Below, in pieces: positions 26,222 through 35,458 of a DNA stretch of 64,000 nucleotides (position 1 is the stretch's first letter; each line of letters starts with the position of its first letter). Both the position numbers and the translations under genes were made by a program. The notes under the pieces were generated by a model. The model saw nothing but the letters and a program-made list of their open reading frames with translations, did not search any database and was not told the origin of the DNA. The stretch lies in the NCBI RefSeq assembly GCF_004963255.1, contig NZ_SUGA01000021.1:1-64000 (forward strand), in the 5' to 3' direction. The stretch is from Mesorhizobium sp. Lineage in GTDB: Bacteria; Pseudomonadota; Alphaproteobacteria; Rhizobiales; Rhizobiaceae.

Positions 26222-27067
26222 ATGAAGTTGTTGCGCTATGGCGAAGCTGGCAGTGAAAAGCCCGGCCTGCTTGATGCGGATGGGAATATCCGCGACCTTT
26301 CCGCTCACGTCGCTGATATTGTCGGCACGGCGCTTCATCCGACCTCGCTGGAGATGCTCTCCAAGCTCGATCCCAAGACGCTGCCGGTGGTCTCCGGCAG
26401 GCCGCGCCTGGGCGCCTGCGTCGCGGGCACCGGCAAATTCATCTGCATCGGCCTCAACTATTCCGACCATGCCGCCGAGACCGGCGCCACCGTGCCGCCG
26501 GAGCCGATCATCTTCATGAAGGCAAGCTCGGCGATCGTCGGGCCCGACGACGACGTGCTGATCCCGCGTGGCTCTGAAAAGACCGACTGGGAAGTCGAGC
26601 TTGGCGTGGTCATCGGCAAGACCGCCAAATATGTCAGCGAGGACGACGCGCTGGATTATGTTGCCGGCTATTGCGTCTCGCACGACGTGTCCGAGCGCGC
26701 CTTCCAGGCCGAGCGCCAGGGCCAGTGGACCAAGGGCAAGTCCTGCGACACGTTCGGACCGATCGGCCCGTGGCTGGTGACCAAGGACGAGGTCGCCGAT
26801 CCGCAGAATCTCAAGATGTGGCTGACCGTCAACGGCAAGACCATGCAGAACGGTTCGACCAAGACCATGGTCTACGGCGTGAAATATCTGGTCTCCTACC
26901 TCAGCCAGTTCATGTCGCTGCATCCCGGCGACATCATCTCCACCGGCACGCCGCCCGGCGTCGGTCTGGGCATGAAGCCGCCGGTGTTCCTGAAGGCCGG
27001 CGACGTCGTCGAACTCGGCATCGAAGGCATGGGTCAGCAGAAGCAGACTTTTAAGGCGGACGAGTAA
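26222..27067 (+). CDS. Fumarylacetoacetate hydrolase family protein
   Basis: This 281-residue FAH-fold enzyme is probably a hydrolase of a 2,4-diketo-3-deoxy sugar acid or a related diketo acid. The catalytic core shows GLNYSDHAAE, the metal ligands in TDWEVELGVVIG (Glu pair) and the Lys/Asp region KGKSCDTFGPIGPWLV, with GDIISTGTPPGVG near the end. ATG 26222 follows GGTGGAGAAAGTTG; a GTG upstream is less likely. It is 173 bases downstream of the SDR and probably co-transcribed with it. Confidence 0.9.
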   Translation: MKLLRYGEAGSEKPGLLDADGNIRDLSAHVADIVGTALHPTSLEMLSKLDPKTLPVVSGRPRLGACVAGTGKFICIGLNYSDHAAETGATVPPEPIIFMKASSAIVGPDDDVLIPRGSEKTDWEVELGVVIGKTAKYVSEDDALDYVAGYCVSHDVSERAFQAERQGQWTKGKSCDTFGPIGPWLVTKDEVADPQNLKMWLTVNGKTMQNGSTKTMVYGVKYLVSYLSQFMSLHPGDIISTGTPPGVGLGMKPPVFLKAGDVVELGIEGMGQQKQTFKADE

Positions 27068-27271
27068 GCGCAGACGCCTCCTTCCCCTCTTGGGGGGAAG
27101 GTGGCCGCGAAGCGGCCGGATGAGGGGTGTTGGAAGGATCTCGGCGAAGCAGGATAAGCGCCGGGAATCCTTCAGTCTTCGAGGTCGCATTCCGCTGGAG
27201 TACCCCCCATCCGTCTCGGCGCTGCGCGCCGATCCACCTTCTCCCACAAGGCGAGAAGGGGAAGCCTGCGC

Positions 27272-27274
<3 letters not shown>
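27065..27274. repeat. Palindromic repeat between convergent genes
   Basis: The ends TAAGCGCAGACGCCTCCTT and the inverted AAGCCTGCGCTTA include the stop codons of both flanking genes. Inside are GGCCGCGAAGCGGCC and CTTCTCCCACAAGGCGAGAAG hairpins and the GGATGAGGGGTGTT block shared with 7901-8050. Its position suggests it serves as a bidirectional terminator. Confidence 0.85.
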
Positions 27275-28270
<996 letters not shown>

Positions 28271-28285
28271 GGCTTCGTTCCTGTT

Positions 28286-29347
28286 CTAGAGTTTGACGGC
28301 GTTGCCGCTGCGCACGCTCTCGTCGGCGGCGAGGCAGACGGCGAGCGACTTCACGGCATCGTCCATGTGGCGGGTGAGGTCGATATTTTCGCGGATGGCC
28401 TTGAGCAGGAAGGCCTGCTCCAGGTCGCAGAGTTCCTGGTGGCCCGGCTCGCCTTCCATCGACAGCAACTGGTCTTCCTTGGCGAAGCTGCCGTCGGGTC
28501 CCGTCGCCGCACTATGCAGCCGGATGGTCGAGGTCTTGGTGTGGGTGTCGATGTCGTCGGACTTTACACCCTCCTTCATGACGATCGACACGCAGCCCTT
28601 GGGCGACATCACGTCCTTCACGAAGAAGGCGGTCTCCGAGATCATCGGCCCCCAGCCGGCTTCGTACCAGCCGACCGAGCCATCCTCGAACAGCACCTGC
28701 AGGTGGCCGTAATTGTACATGGACGGCGCAACTTCATCGCTTAGCCGCACGCCCATGCCGCGCACCTCGACCGGCCTGGCGTCGGTGATCTGCAGCATGA
28801 CGTCGAGATAATGCACGCCGCAGTCGACGATCGGCGAGGTCGTCTGCATCAGTTGCTTGTGGGTCTCCCAGGTGTGGCCGGAGGATTGCTGGTTGAGGTT
28901 CATGCGGAAGACATAGGGGCCGCCGAGCTTGCGCGCCTCGGCGATCAGCCGCACCCAGGACGGGTGGTGGCGCAATATATAGCCGATCACCAGCTTCCTG
29001 CCATTGGCCTTGGCGGCGTCGACGACGCGTTGCGCGTCGGCAACCGTCGTTGCCAGCGGCTTCTCGACGAAGACGTGGCAACCGGCCTCGAAGGCGCGAA
29101 CCGCATAGTCGGCATGGCTGTCGGAATAGGTGGCGATCGCGGCGACATCGGGTTTCTCGTCGCGTAGCGCGTCCTCGAAGGACCGTCTGATGCCGTAACG
29201 CCCAAGCCCGTCCGGCAGCGGCACGTCGGAACGGTTGACCAGCGCGGCGATCTCGAAGCCGGGATTGGTGTGATAGGCAAGCGCATGGCTGCGGCCCATA
29301 TTGCCAAGGCCGGCGACGACGACGCGAAGGGGTTTTTGCGAACTCAC
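28286..29347 (-). CDS. Gfo/Idh/MocA family oxidoreductase
   Basis: This 353-residue NAD(P)-dependent dehydrogenase has the Rossmann motif VVVAGLGNMGRSHAL at the start, VFVEKPLATT (EKP motif) near residue 95, and the C-terminal dimerisation domain with GVHYLDVM. I use GTG 29347, which overlaps the permease stop (GTGA); no earlier start fits. Embedded between permease and ATPase genes of a sugar importer, it probably oxidises or epimerises the imported sugar or amino sugar. The exact substrate is not readable. Confidence 0.88.
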   Translation of the reverse strand: MSSQKPLRVVVAGLGNMGRSHALAYHTNPGFEIAALVNRSDVPLPDGLGRYGIRRSFEDALRDEKPDVAAIATYSDSHADYAVRAFEAGCHVFVEKPLATTVADAQRVVDAAKANGRKLVIGYILRHHPSWVRLIAEARKLGGPYVFRMNLNQQSSGHTWETHKQLMQTTSPIVDCGVHYLDVMLQITDARPVEVRGMGVRLSDEVAPSMYNYGHLQVLFEDGSVGWYEAGWGPMISETAFFVKDVMSPKGCVSIVMKEGVKSDDIDTHTKTSTIRLHSAATGPDGSFAKEDQLLSMEGEPGHQELCDLEQAFLLKAIRENIDLTRHMDDAVKSLAVCLAADESVRSGNAVKL

Positions 29348-30183
29348 TTGACGGCTCCCGAGGTGATGCCGCGGATCAGCTGCCGCGAGAAGATGACATA
29401 GAGGATGAGCACCGGCAGGATCGCCAGCGACAGTGCCGCCAGGATCGCGTTCCAGTTGGTGACGAACTGGCCGAGGAAGAGCTGCGCGCCGAGCGTCACG
29501 GTCTTGGTCTCTTCCGACGGCGCCAGGATCAGCGGGAACCACAGGTCGTTCCAGATCGGGATCATGGTAAAGACGGCGACCGTCGCCATCGCCGGCCGCA
29601 CCAGCGGCAGCACGAGCCGGAAGAAGATCGTGTACTCCGAAAGCCCGTCTATGCGGCCGGCATTCTTCAGGTCGTTGGACACCTGCTTCATGAATTCCGA
29701 CAGGATGAAGATGGCGAGCGGCAGGCCTTGCGCGGTGTAGACCAGGATCAGCGCCGTCAGCGTGTTGACCAGCCCGCTCGCCACCATCAGCTGCAGGATG
29801 GCGACGGTGCCGAGCCGGATCGGGATCATGATGCCGAGCGCCAGATAAAGGCCCATCATCGTGTTGCCGCGGAAGCGGTATTCCGACAGCGCGAAAGCCG
29901 CCATCGCGCCGAACAGCAAGACGAAGAACAGCGACGCGACGGTGACGACCAGGCTGTTCTGGAAATAGTGGAAGAAATCGCCCTGGCCGAACACGGTGGT
30001 GTAGCCGATCAGGTCGAAGGTCTTGGCCGTCGGCGGCGTCAGCGGCGCGCCGAAGATGCCCGCGCGCGACTTGAACGAATTCATCACTACCAGGATCACC
30101 GGGAACAGCGCGATCACCGTGTAGGTGATAAGGATGGCGTGCGCGCCGATGGTGCGGGGAAGCGAACGTGTGGCTGTACTCAT
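29344..30183 (-). CDS. Carbohydrate ABC transporter permease (MalG type)
   Basis: This 279-residue inner-membrane permease has six hydrophobic spans, the EAA loop KNAGRIDGLSEYTIFFRLVLPLVRPAM and the typical ending RQLIRGITSGAVK (consensus G-x-x-x-G-A-x-K-G). It starts at ATG 30183, eight bases after the first permease's stop. It forms the channel with the MalF-type protein. Confidence 0.92.
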   Translation of the reverse strand: MSTATRSLPRTIGAHAILITYTVIALFPVILVVMNSFKSRAGIFGAPLTPPTAKTFDLIGYTTVFGQGDFFHYFQNSLVVTVASLFFVLLFGAMAAFALSEYRFRGNTMMGLYLALGIMIPIRLGTVAILQLMVASGLVNTLTALILVYTAQGLPLAIFILSEFMKQVSNDLKNAGRIDGLSEYTIFFRLVLPLVRPAMATVAVFTMIPIWNDLWFPLILAPSEETKTVTLGAQLFLGQFVTNWNAILAALSLAILPVLILYVIFSRQLIRGITSGAVK

Positions 30184-30191
30184 GGCGCGCC

Positions 30192-31136
30192 TCAGAACTG
30201 GTAGCGACGCAGGCGCGTCTGCACGAGGAACAGGTAAACGCAGACGCCGGCGAGGATGATCAGGAACATGATCGTGGCGATCGCCGCCCCCATGTTCGGA
30301 TCGCCGACCTGCAGCTGGAAGCCGAAGAAGGCGCGGTAAAGGAAGGTGCCGAGGATGTCGGTCGAATAGTTCGGCCCGGCGAGCGCCCCTTGCGCGGTAT
30401 AGATCAGGTCGAAGGCGTTGAAATTGCCGACGAAGGTCAGGATCGAGATGATGCCGATCGAGGGCAGGATCAGCGGCAGCTTGATCTTCCAGAACTGCGC
30501 CATGCCGGTGACGCCGTCGCATTCAGCCGCCTCGATCACCTCGTCCGGGATCGACAGCAGCGCCGCGTAGATCAGCATCATCGGGATGCCGACGAACTGC
30601 CAGACCGAGACCAGGCTGAGCGCGGTGAGCGCATATTGCTCCTTGCCGAGCCAGGGCGTGAAGAAGCTCTTCAAGCCGACGAAATCCATCAGATGCGGCG
30701 CCACGCCCCAGATCGGCGACAGGATCAGCTTCCAGGCGAAGCCGACAATGACGAAGGACAGGATCGTCGGCACGAAGATCGCGGTGCGGTAGAAGGCGGT
30801 GAAGCGCAGTTTTGGGCTGGAAAGCAGCGCCGCCAGCAGAATGCCGATCGGGTTCTGCACCAGCATGTGGATGATGAAGAACCAGACATTGTTCCTGAGC
30901 GCATTCCAGAAATTCACCGACCAGTTCGGATCGCCGAACAGCGTGCGGAAATTGCCGAGGCCGACGAAGACCTGCGTCTGCTCGATGTTACGGAACAGGG
31001 ACAGCTGGAGGGTGCCGAACAGCGGCAGGATCATGAAGGCCGTGTAGACCAGCACCGCCGGCGCCAGGAAGACGCCGACATGCCAGCGGATCGGTCTTTT
31101 CGCTCGCGTTTCTGCAGCCATGGTTTCGGTATCCAT
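30192..31136 (-). CDS. Carbohydrate ABC transporter permease (MalF type)
   Basis: This 314-residue permease has six spans and the EAA loop EAAECDGVTGMAQFWKIKLPLILPSI. The chosen ATG 31136 has GGGGAACCG before it; longer frames extend into a repeat-like gap and are not convincing. The binding-protein gene lies 227 bases upstream, and the gap contains two hairpins. Confidence 0.92.
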   Translation of the reverse strand: MDTETMAAETRAKRPIRWHVGVFLAPAVLVYTAFMILPLFGTLQLSLFRNIEQTQVFVGLGNFRTLFGDPNWSVNFWNALRNNVWFFIIHMLVQNPIGILLAALLSSPKLRFTAFYRTAIFVPTILSFVIVGFAWKLILSPIWGVAPHLMDFVGLKSFFTPWLGKEQYALTALSLVSVWQFVGIPMMLIYAALLSIPDEVIEAAECDGVTGMAQFWKIKLPLILPSIGIISILTFVGNFNAFDLIYTAQGALAGPNYSTDILGTFLYRAFFGFQLQVGDPNMGAAIATIMFLIILAGVCVYLFLVQTRLRRYQF

Positions 31137-31252
31137 GAGTTCGGTTCCCCGCCGTCTCTGGGTTCCAGTTCGGGTGATGCTAGCTGATGCCTCGATGCAC
31201 GATCTGGCTTTCCCCTCTGGGGGTAGGACAAGGCCAGCGACAGATCGGCTCC

Positions 31253-31279
31253 GTCTTACCCGCAAGGTGAGGGTAAGAC
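31253..31279. repeat. Perfect 9-bp inverted repeat
   Basis: GTCTTACCC (31253-31261) and GGGTAAGAC (31271-31279) form a perfect stem with a nine-base loop inside the transcribed gap between the binding-protein and permease genes. Confidence 0.6.
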
Positions 31280-31322
31280 CGGGAGGCTGCACCGACAATC
31301 GCTATCTAAAAGCTGTTCGAAT

Positions 31323-31348
31323 GCCGGCCGGGCATGTTCCCGGCCGGC
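31323..31348 (-). terminator. Strong GC stem-loop after the sugar-binding-protein gene
   Basis: GCCGGCCGGG and CCCGGCCGGC pair perfectly over ten base pairs with a six-base loop, 16 bases past the binding-protein stop. Only a weak T stretch follows, so it is more likely a partial terminator or an mRNA-end stabiliser that raises the amount of binding protein over permeases. Confidence 0.6.
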
Positions 31349-31363
31349 CCGTTGCCTGAGACT

Positions 31364-32638
31364 TTACTTCGCCGGCTTGTACCAGCTGTCGAGGCCGTCC
31401 TGCAGCTTCTTGGCCGCAGCTTCCGGCGTGTCGGTGCCGTTGATCACATTGGCCGATTCAACCCAGGTCTCGTTCTCGAGGTTCGGCGTGCCGCGCGACA
31501 GGATCTGGTAGGTTGAGCGGATCGTCGACTTGCACTTGCCGCGCCAGGAGACGAATTCCTGCGCCAGCGGATCTTCCATCTTCACCGGCGTCGAGTTCAG
31601 GCTGAAGAAGCCCGGCAGCGCGTTGGCATAGATGGTGGCGAAGTCCGGCGAAGCGACCCAGGACAGGAACTTCTTGGCCTCTTCCGGATGCTTCGATGCC
31701 GCGTTCAGGCCCATGCCGATATCGGTATGGTCGGAGATGTAGCAGGTGTCGCCGGCCTTCTGCACCGGCGGCGGGAAGGCGCCCATCTTGAACTGCGCCT
31801 GCGTGTTGAACAGGCCGATCTCCCACGAGCCGGCCGGGTAGATCGCGGCGCGGCCGAGCGTGAACAGGTTCTGGCTGTCCGGGTAGGTCTGGGCCTCGAA
31901 GCCGTCGCCCAGATAGGGCTTCCACTTGGCCAGTTCCTTGTAGGGCTCGACCCAGTCGGCATCGGTCAGCTTCTGCTCGCCCTTGATCAGCGCCGCGCGG
32001 CCTTCCTCGCCCTTCCAGTAGTTCGGGCCGATATTCTGGTAGCCCATGGTCGCGGCTTCCCAGAGATCCTTCGTGCCCATCGCCATCGGTATGTAGGTGC
32101 CGTCCGCCTTGATCTTGTCGAGCACGGCGTAGAACTCTTCGTTGGTGGTCGGCACCTTGAGGCCGAGCTTGTCGAAGGCGTCCTTGTTGTAGATGAAGCC
32201 GTGGATGACCGAGGCCATCGGTACGCAGAAGCTCGACTTGCCGTCGTCGGTCTGCCAGGCGGCCTTGGCGACGGGCGAGAAGTTCTCCATGCCGGGCAGC
32301 GAGGAGATGTCGGCAAGGTTGCCCTTCTTGAACAGCTCGAGCGACTTGTCGAAGGGGCGGCAGGTGATGAGGTCGCCCGCCGAGCCGGCGGCGAGCTTGG
32401 CGCCAAGTGCTGCGTCATACTCGGTCGGGGCCGAGGGCGCGAACACCACCTTGATGCCGGGGTTCTTGGCTTCGAAGGCCGGGATCAGCTTGTCCTTCCA
32501 GATGGTCAGGTCGTCGCCGCGCCAGCTTTCGATGTTGAGCGTCACGTCCTCGGCCAGAGCCATCCCGGTTGTGCCGAGGATGCCCGTGCCGAGAATGCTT
32601 GTGCCGAGCAGAAGGGCCGTCAGTAGTTTGGTCTTCAT
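31364..32638 (-). CDS. Sugar ABC transporter substrate-binding protein
   Basis: This 424-residue periplasmic protein of the extracellular solute-binding family 1 has a Sec signal peptide (MKTKLLTALLLGTSILG... ending GMALA, about 29 residues). The mature start VTLNIESWRGDDLTIWKDKLIPAFEAKNPGIKV and GSAGDLITCRPFD are family-typical. It belongs to the murQ-led amino-sugar operon, so likely ligands are GlcNAc, its oligomers, or MurNAc-containing sugars; this is inferred from neighbours. Confidence 0.92.
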   Translation of the reverse strand: MKTKLLTALLLGTSILGTGILGTTGMALAEDVTLNIESWRGDDLTIWKDKLIPAFEAKNPGIKVVFAPSAPTEYDAALGAKLAAGSAGDLITCRPFDKSLELFKKGNLADISSLPGMENFSPVAKAAWQTDDGKSSFCVPMASVIHGFIYNKDAFDKLGLKVPTTNEEFYAVLDKIKADGTYIPMAMGTKDLWEAATMGYQNIGPNYWKGEEGRAALIKGEQKLTDADWVEPYKELAKWKPYLGDGFEAQTYPDSQNLFTLGRAAIYPAGSWEIGLFNTQAQFKMGAFPPPVQKAGDTCYISDHTDIGMGLNAASKHPEEAKKFLSWVASPDFATIYANALPGFFSLNSTPVKMEDPLAQEFVSWRGKCKSTIRSTYQILSRGTPNLENETWVESANVINGTDTPEAAAKKLQDGLDSWYKPAK

Positions 32639-32691
32639 CTTCAGTCTCCCTGTTGACCTTTTTCAGGTTCGGTTTTGATGAGAACAGGGGC

Positions 32692-33600
32692 TCAGCGCCC
32701 CTTGCTCCCCTCGATCTCGGAAAGCGCCGGCCGAAGCTTCTGGCCGGTTCCTTCCAGTATCTTCTCGGCCGCATCGGCGTTTGCCGCGCCCGCGGCGAGC
32801 AGAATAGCGGTCTTGACCACGCCGCCGCTCTCCTCGAGCAGGCGGGCGGCGTCGTCGCGGCTCTTGCCGCTGATGGCGGCGACCATGCGCACGGCGCGGT
32901 CGCGCAGCTTGATGTTGTCAGCCGTCAGGTTGACCATGTAGCCGTCATGGACATGGCCGAGATGGATCGCCGTCAGCGTCGACAGCATGTTGAGCGCGAT
33001 CTTCTGCGCGGTGCCCGCGCCCATGCGCGTCGAGCCGGCGATCAACTCCGGCGGCGTCTCGAGCAAAATGGCGACATCGGCCTGCTTGAACAGTGCCGCA
33101 CCCCGGTTGTTGGCAATGGCGATGGTCGCCGCGCCCCGGCTGCGCGCGTCCTGCAGTGCCTGAACCGCATAGGGGGTTGAGCCGCTGGCGGAAATGGCGA
33201 TCAGGCAGTCGCCCGCGCCGATAGCGGCCGCGGCAACGGCTGCCGACGCTTCCTCGGTGTCGTCCTCCGGTCCGCCGGCCAGCGTGCGAAAGGCGTCGTC
33301 GCCGCCGGCGATCAGGATGGCGATGCGGTCGCGGGCGATGCCGAACGTTCCGGGCAGTTCCAGCGCGTCGGCCACCGCCATCAGGCCGGAGCTGCCGGCC
33401 GCCGCATAGGCGAGCTTCCCGCCGCCTTTCAACTGCTTCGCGATGCGTTCGGCCGCGGCGGCGATCGCCGGAATGGCGCCGTGCACGGCCTTGGCGGCCT
33501 CGATCTGCGCGTTGGCCAAGAACGCCAGAATGGCTTCCGGGGCCTGGACATCCAGCCCCTCGGCATTCTGGTGGAGCGCTTCCGTGCGCGTCTCGGCCAT
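32692..33600 (-). CDS. murQ: N-acetylmuramic acid 6-phosphate etherase
   Basis: This 302-residue SIS-domain lyase converts MurNAc 6-phosphate to GlcNAc 6-phosphate and D-lactate. Family blocks are AAAGSSGLMAVADALELPGTFG (with the acidic catalytic residue), AISASGSTPYAV, and GSTRMGAGTAQKIALNMLSTLTAIHLGHVHDGYMVNL. ATG 33600 follows GGTCGGAGG. It is the first gene of the reverse-strand operon, and its promoter carries an operator nearly identical to that of the divergent nag operon. Confidence 0.9.
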   Translation of the reverse strand: MAETRTEALHQNAEGLDVQAPEAILAFLANAQIEAAKAVHGAIPAIAAAAERIAKQLKGGGKLAYAAAGSSGLMAVADALELPGTFGIARDRIAILIAGGDDAFRTLAGGPEDDTEEASAAVAAAAIGAGDCLIAISASGSTPYAVQALQDARSRGAATIAIANNRGAALFKQADVAILLETPPELIAGSTRMGAGTAQKIALNMLSTLTAIHLGHVHDGYMVNLTADNIKLRDRAVRMVAAISGKSRDDAARLLEESGGVVKTAILLAAGAANADAAEKILEGTGQKLRPALSEIEGSKGR

Positions 33601-33623
33601 CCATTTTCCTCCGACCTGAACGA

Positions 33624-33643
33624 ACAATACCAAAAAAATACCA
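33624..33643 (-). promoter_or_regulatory. Tandem TGGTAT operator upstream of murQ
   Basis: On the reverse strand it reads TGGTATTTTTTTGGTAT plus TGT: two TGGTAT half-sites spaced 11 bases start to start, one helical turn. The site ends 24 bases before the murQ start and matches 18 of 20 positions of the forward-strand site at 33761. It is likely bound by the GntR regulator encoded at 34679. Confidence 0.7.
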
Positions 33644-33760
33644 CTTGTCCACACGCATTAACGAATTTCAGGGCGCGCAGCGCGCCTGCCAGGAAATTGA
33701 CGTGGTTTTTCAATAAAATACGGCTTAATCTTTTTTGAACCGAAATTAACTCTTGGCTAT

Positions 33761-33780
33761 TGGTATTTTATTGGTATTAT
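33761..33780 (+). promoter_or_regulatory. Tandem TGGTAT operator upstream of the nag operon
   Basis: TGGTATTTTATTGGTAT plus TAT forms two TGGTAT half-sites with the same 11-base spacing as the site at 33624. It ends 20 bases before the GTG start of the kinase gene, where a repressor would block transcription. TGGTAT resembles half-sites of GntR/HutC-type amino-sugar regulators (NagQ, NagR/YvoA). Confidence 0.7.
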
Positions 33781-33800
33781 CCGCCCCGAGGAGAAATCGC

Positions 33801-34682
33801 GTGAAATTCGTGCTTGGCATCGATGGCGGCGGCACCAGCTGCAGGGCGGCCCTTGCGACCGTCGACGGCCTTGTCGTCGGCCGCGCCAAGAGCGGCGCCG
33901 CCAACATCCGCACCGACCTCACCGGCGCCCGCGCCAACATCGTCGAAGCGGCCAGGCAGGCTTTCCTTGCCGCCGGCGCGGATCCGGATCTGATCCCGCA
34001 GACGCCTGCCATTCTCGGCTTAGCGGGGGCCAATGTCGGCACCTACCGGCAGCAGCTCGAAGCTGTCCTGCCCTTCAGCCAAAGCCGCGTCGAAACCGAT
34101 GCCGAGATCGCGCTCGAGGGGGCGGTCGGCTCCGGTGACGGCGCCATGGCCATCCTGGGCACCGGCACCGCCTATATGGCGCGTAAAGAGGGCAAGTCCC
34201 GCGCCATCGGCGGCTGGGGCTTTCAGGTTGGCGACCAGGGCAGCGGCGCCCGCATCGGCCGCGACCTACTGGAGCAGACGCTGCTTGCCTATGACGGCAT
34301 CCGTCCGGGCTCGCCGCTGACCGACGCCATGCTCGCGGTTTTCCGCAACAATCCGGAAGACGTGGTCGAATTCACCACCAATGCCAAGCCCGGCGATTTC
34401 GGTGGCTTCGCGCCGAAGGTTTTCGAGCATGCCGAAAAGGGCGATCTCGTCGCCAACTTCATCCTCGCCAAGGCGGTGGCCGATGTCGAGGCTTCGCTCG
34501 GCGCGCTCGATCTTGCCGACGACGCGCCGCTTTGCCTGCTCGGCGGGCTGGCGCCGCTTTACGCGCCGCGCCTGTCGGCGCGCTACCAGGCGCTGCTCAA
34601 AGCGCCGCTCGACGATGCGCTAGGCGGCGCCGTGCAGATGGCCGTGCGCCTGTTCGCAGGTGGCTCGGAGGCGCCGCGATGA
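33801..34682 (+). CDS. N-acetylglucosamine kinase-like protein, BadF/BadG/BcrA/BcrD ATPase family
   Basis: This 293-residue actin-fold kinase has the phosphate-1 motif FVLGIDGGGTSCRAAL, the adenosine-region GTGTAYM and the block GGWGFQVGDQGSGARIGRDLL seen in GlcNAc and glucosamine kinases. It starts at GTG 33801 with GAGGAGAAA ahead. It overlaps the GntR gene by ATGA. It probably phosphorylates imported GlcNAc, MurNAc or glucosamine at C6. Confidence 0.88.
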   Translation: MKFVLGIDGGGTSCRAALATVDGLVVGRAKSGAANIRTDLTGARANIVEAARQAFLAAGADPDLIPQTPAILGLAGANVGTYRQQLEAVLPFSQSRVETDAEIALEGAVGSGDGAMAILGTGTAYMARKEGKSRAIGGWGFQVGDQGSGARIGRDLLEQTLLAYDGIRPGSPLTDAMLAVFRNNPEDVVEFTTNAKPGDFGGFAPKVFEHAEKGDLVANFILAKAVADVEASLGALDLADDAPLCLLGGLAPLYAPRLSARYQALLKAPLDDALGGAVQMAVRLFAGGSEAPR

Positions 34683-35458
34683 GCGCCGCCGACCAGATCT
34701 TCGCCATGCTGAAACAAACCTCGCAGAGCGGCGCGCCGCTTTATCTGCAACTGCGGAAAAGCATCGAGGAAGCGGTCAATCGCGGCCTGATCGGCCCGGG
34801 CGACGCGCTGCCGTCCGAGCGCGACATCGCCAGCATGGCCGATATATCGCGCGTCACGGTACGCAAGGCGGTGCAGGACTTGGTCAAGGGCGGCATCCTC
34901 GTCCAGCGCCACGGCTCGGGCACTTTCGTGGCGCCGCGCATGGAGCGCGTCGAGCAATCCCTGTCGCGGCTCACCTCCTTCACCGAGGACATGGCGCGCC
35001 GCGGCATGACGGTGCGCTCGGTCTGGCTCGACCGCGGTCTTTATGCGCCCTCGCCGGAGGAGATGATGGTGCTTGGCCTGTCCTCGACCGAGCTGGTGGC
35101 GCGCGTTGCGCGCCTGCGCATCGCCAACGACACGCCGCTGGCGATCGAGCGCGCGGCGCTCTCGGCCAGCGTCCTGCCCGATCCCGAAGCGATCGGCTCC
35201 TCGCTCTATGCCGCGCTGGGAATGACCGGCAATCGCCCGGTGCGCGCCGTGCAGCGCATCTCCGCCACCAATCTCGGCGATGCCGACGCGCGCCTCCTGG
35301 AAGTGCCGCCGGGGGTTGCCGGCTTGCAGATCGAGCGCATTTCCTATCTGGCGAGCGGCAAGGTGATCGAGTTCACCCGCTCGGTCTACAGGGGCGACGC
35401 CTATGATTTCGTCGCGGAACTCCGGCTGACCGGGCCGGGAGAGGAGATCCGGCCATGA
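34679..35458 (+). CDS. GntR family (HutC/UTRA) regulator of amino-sugar genes
   Basis: This 259-residue regulator has an N-terminal winged helix (PLYLQLRKSIEEAVNRGLIGPGDALPSERDIASMADISRVTVRKAVQDLVKGG) with the classic RHGSGTFV wing, and a C-terminal UTRA ligand domain (about residues 100-250) ending in FTRSVYRGDAYDFVAEL. This is the architecture of NagR/NagQ/DasR-type repressors that sense phosphorylated amino sugars. It is coupled on both sides by ATGA overlaps. Expected targets are the operators at 33624 and 33761. Confidence 0.92.
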   Translation: MSAADQIFAMLKQTSQSGAPLYLQLRKSIEEAVNRGLIGPGDALPSERDIASMADISRVTVRKAVQDLVKGGILVQRHGSGTFVAPRMERVEQSLSRLTSFTEDMARRGMTVRSVWLDRGLYAPSPEEMMVLGLSSTELVARVARLRIANDTPLAIERAALSASVLPDPEAIGSSLYAALGMTGNRPVRAVQRISATNLGDADARLLEVPPGVAGLQIERISYLASGKVIEFTRSVYRGDAYDFVAELRLTGPGEEIRP

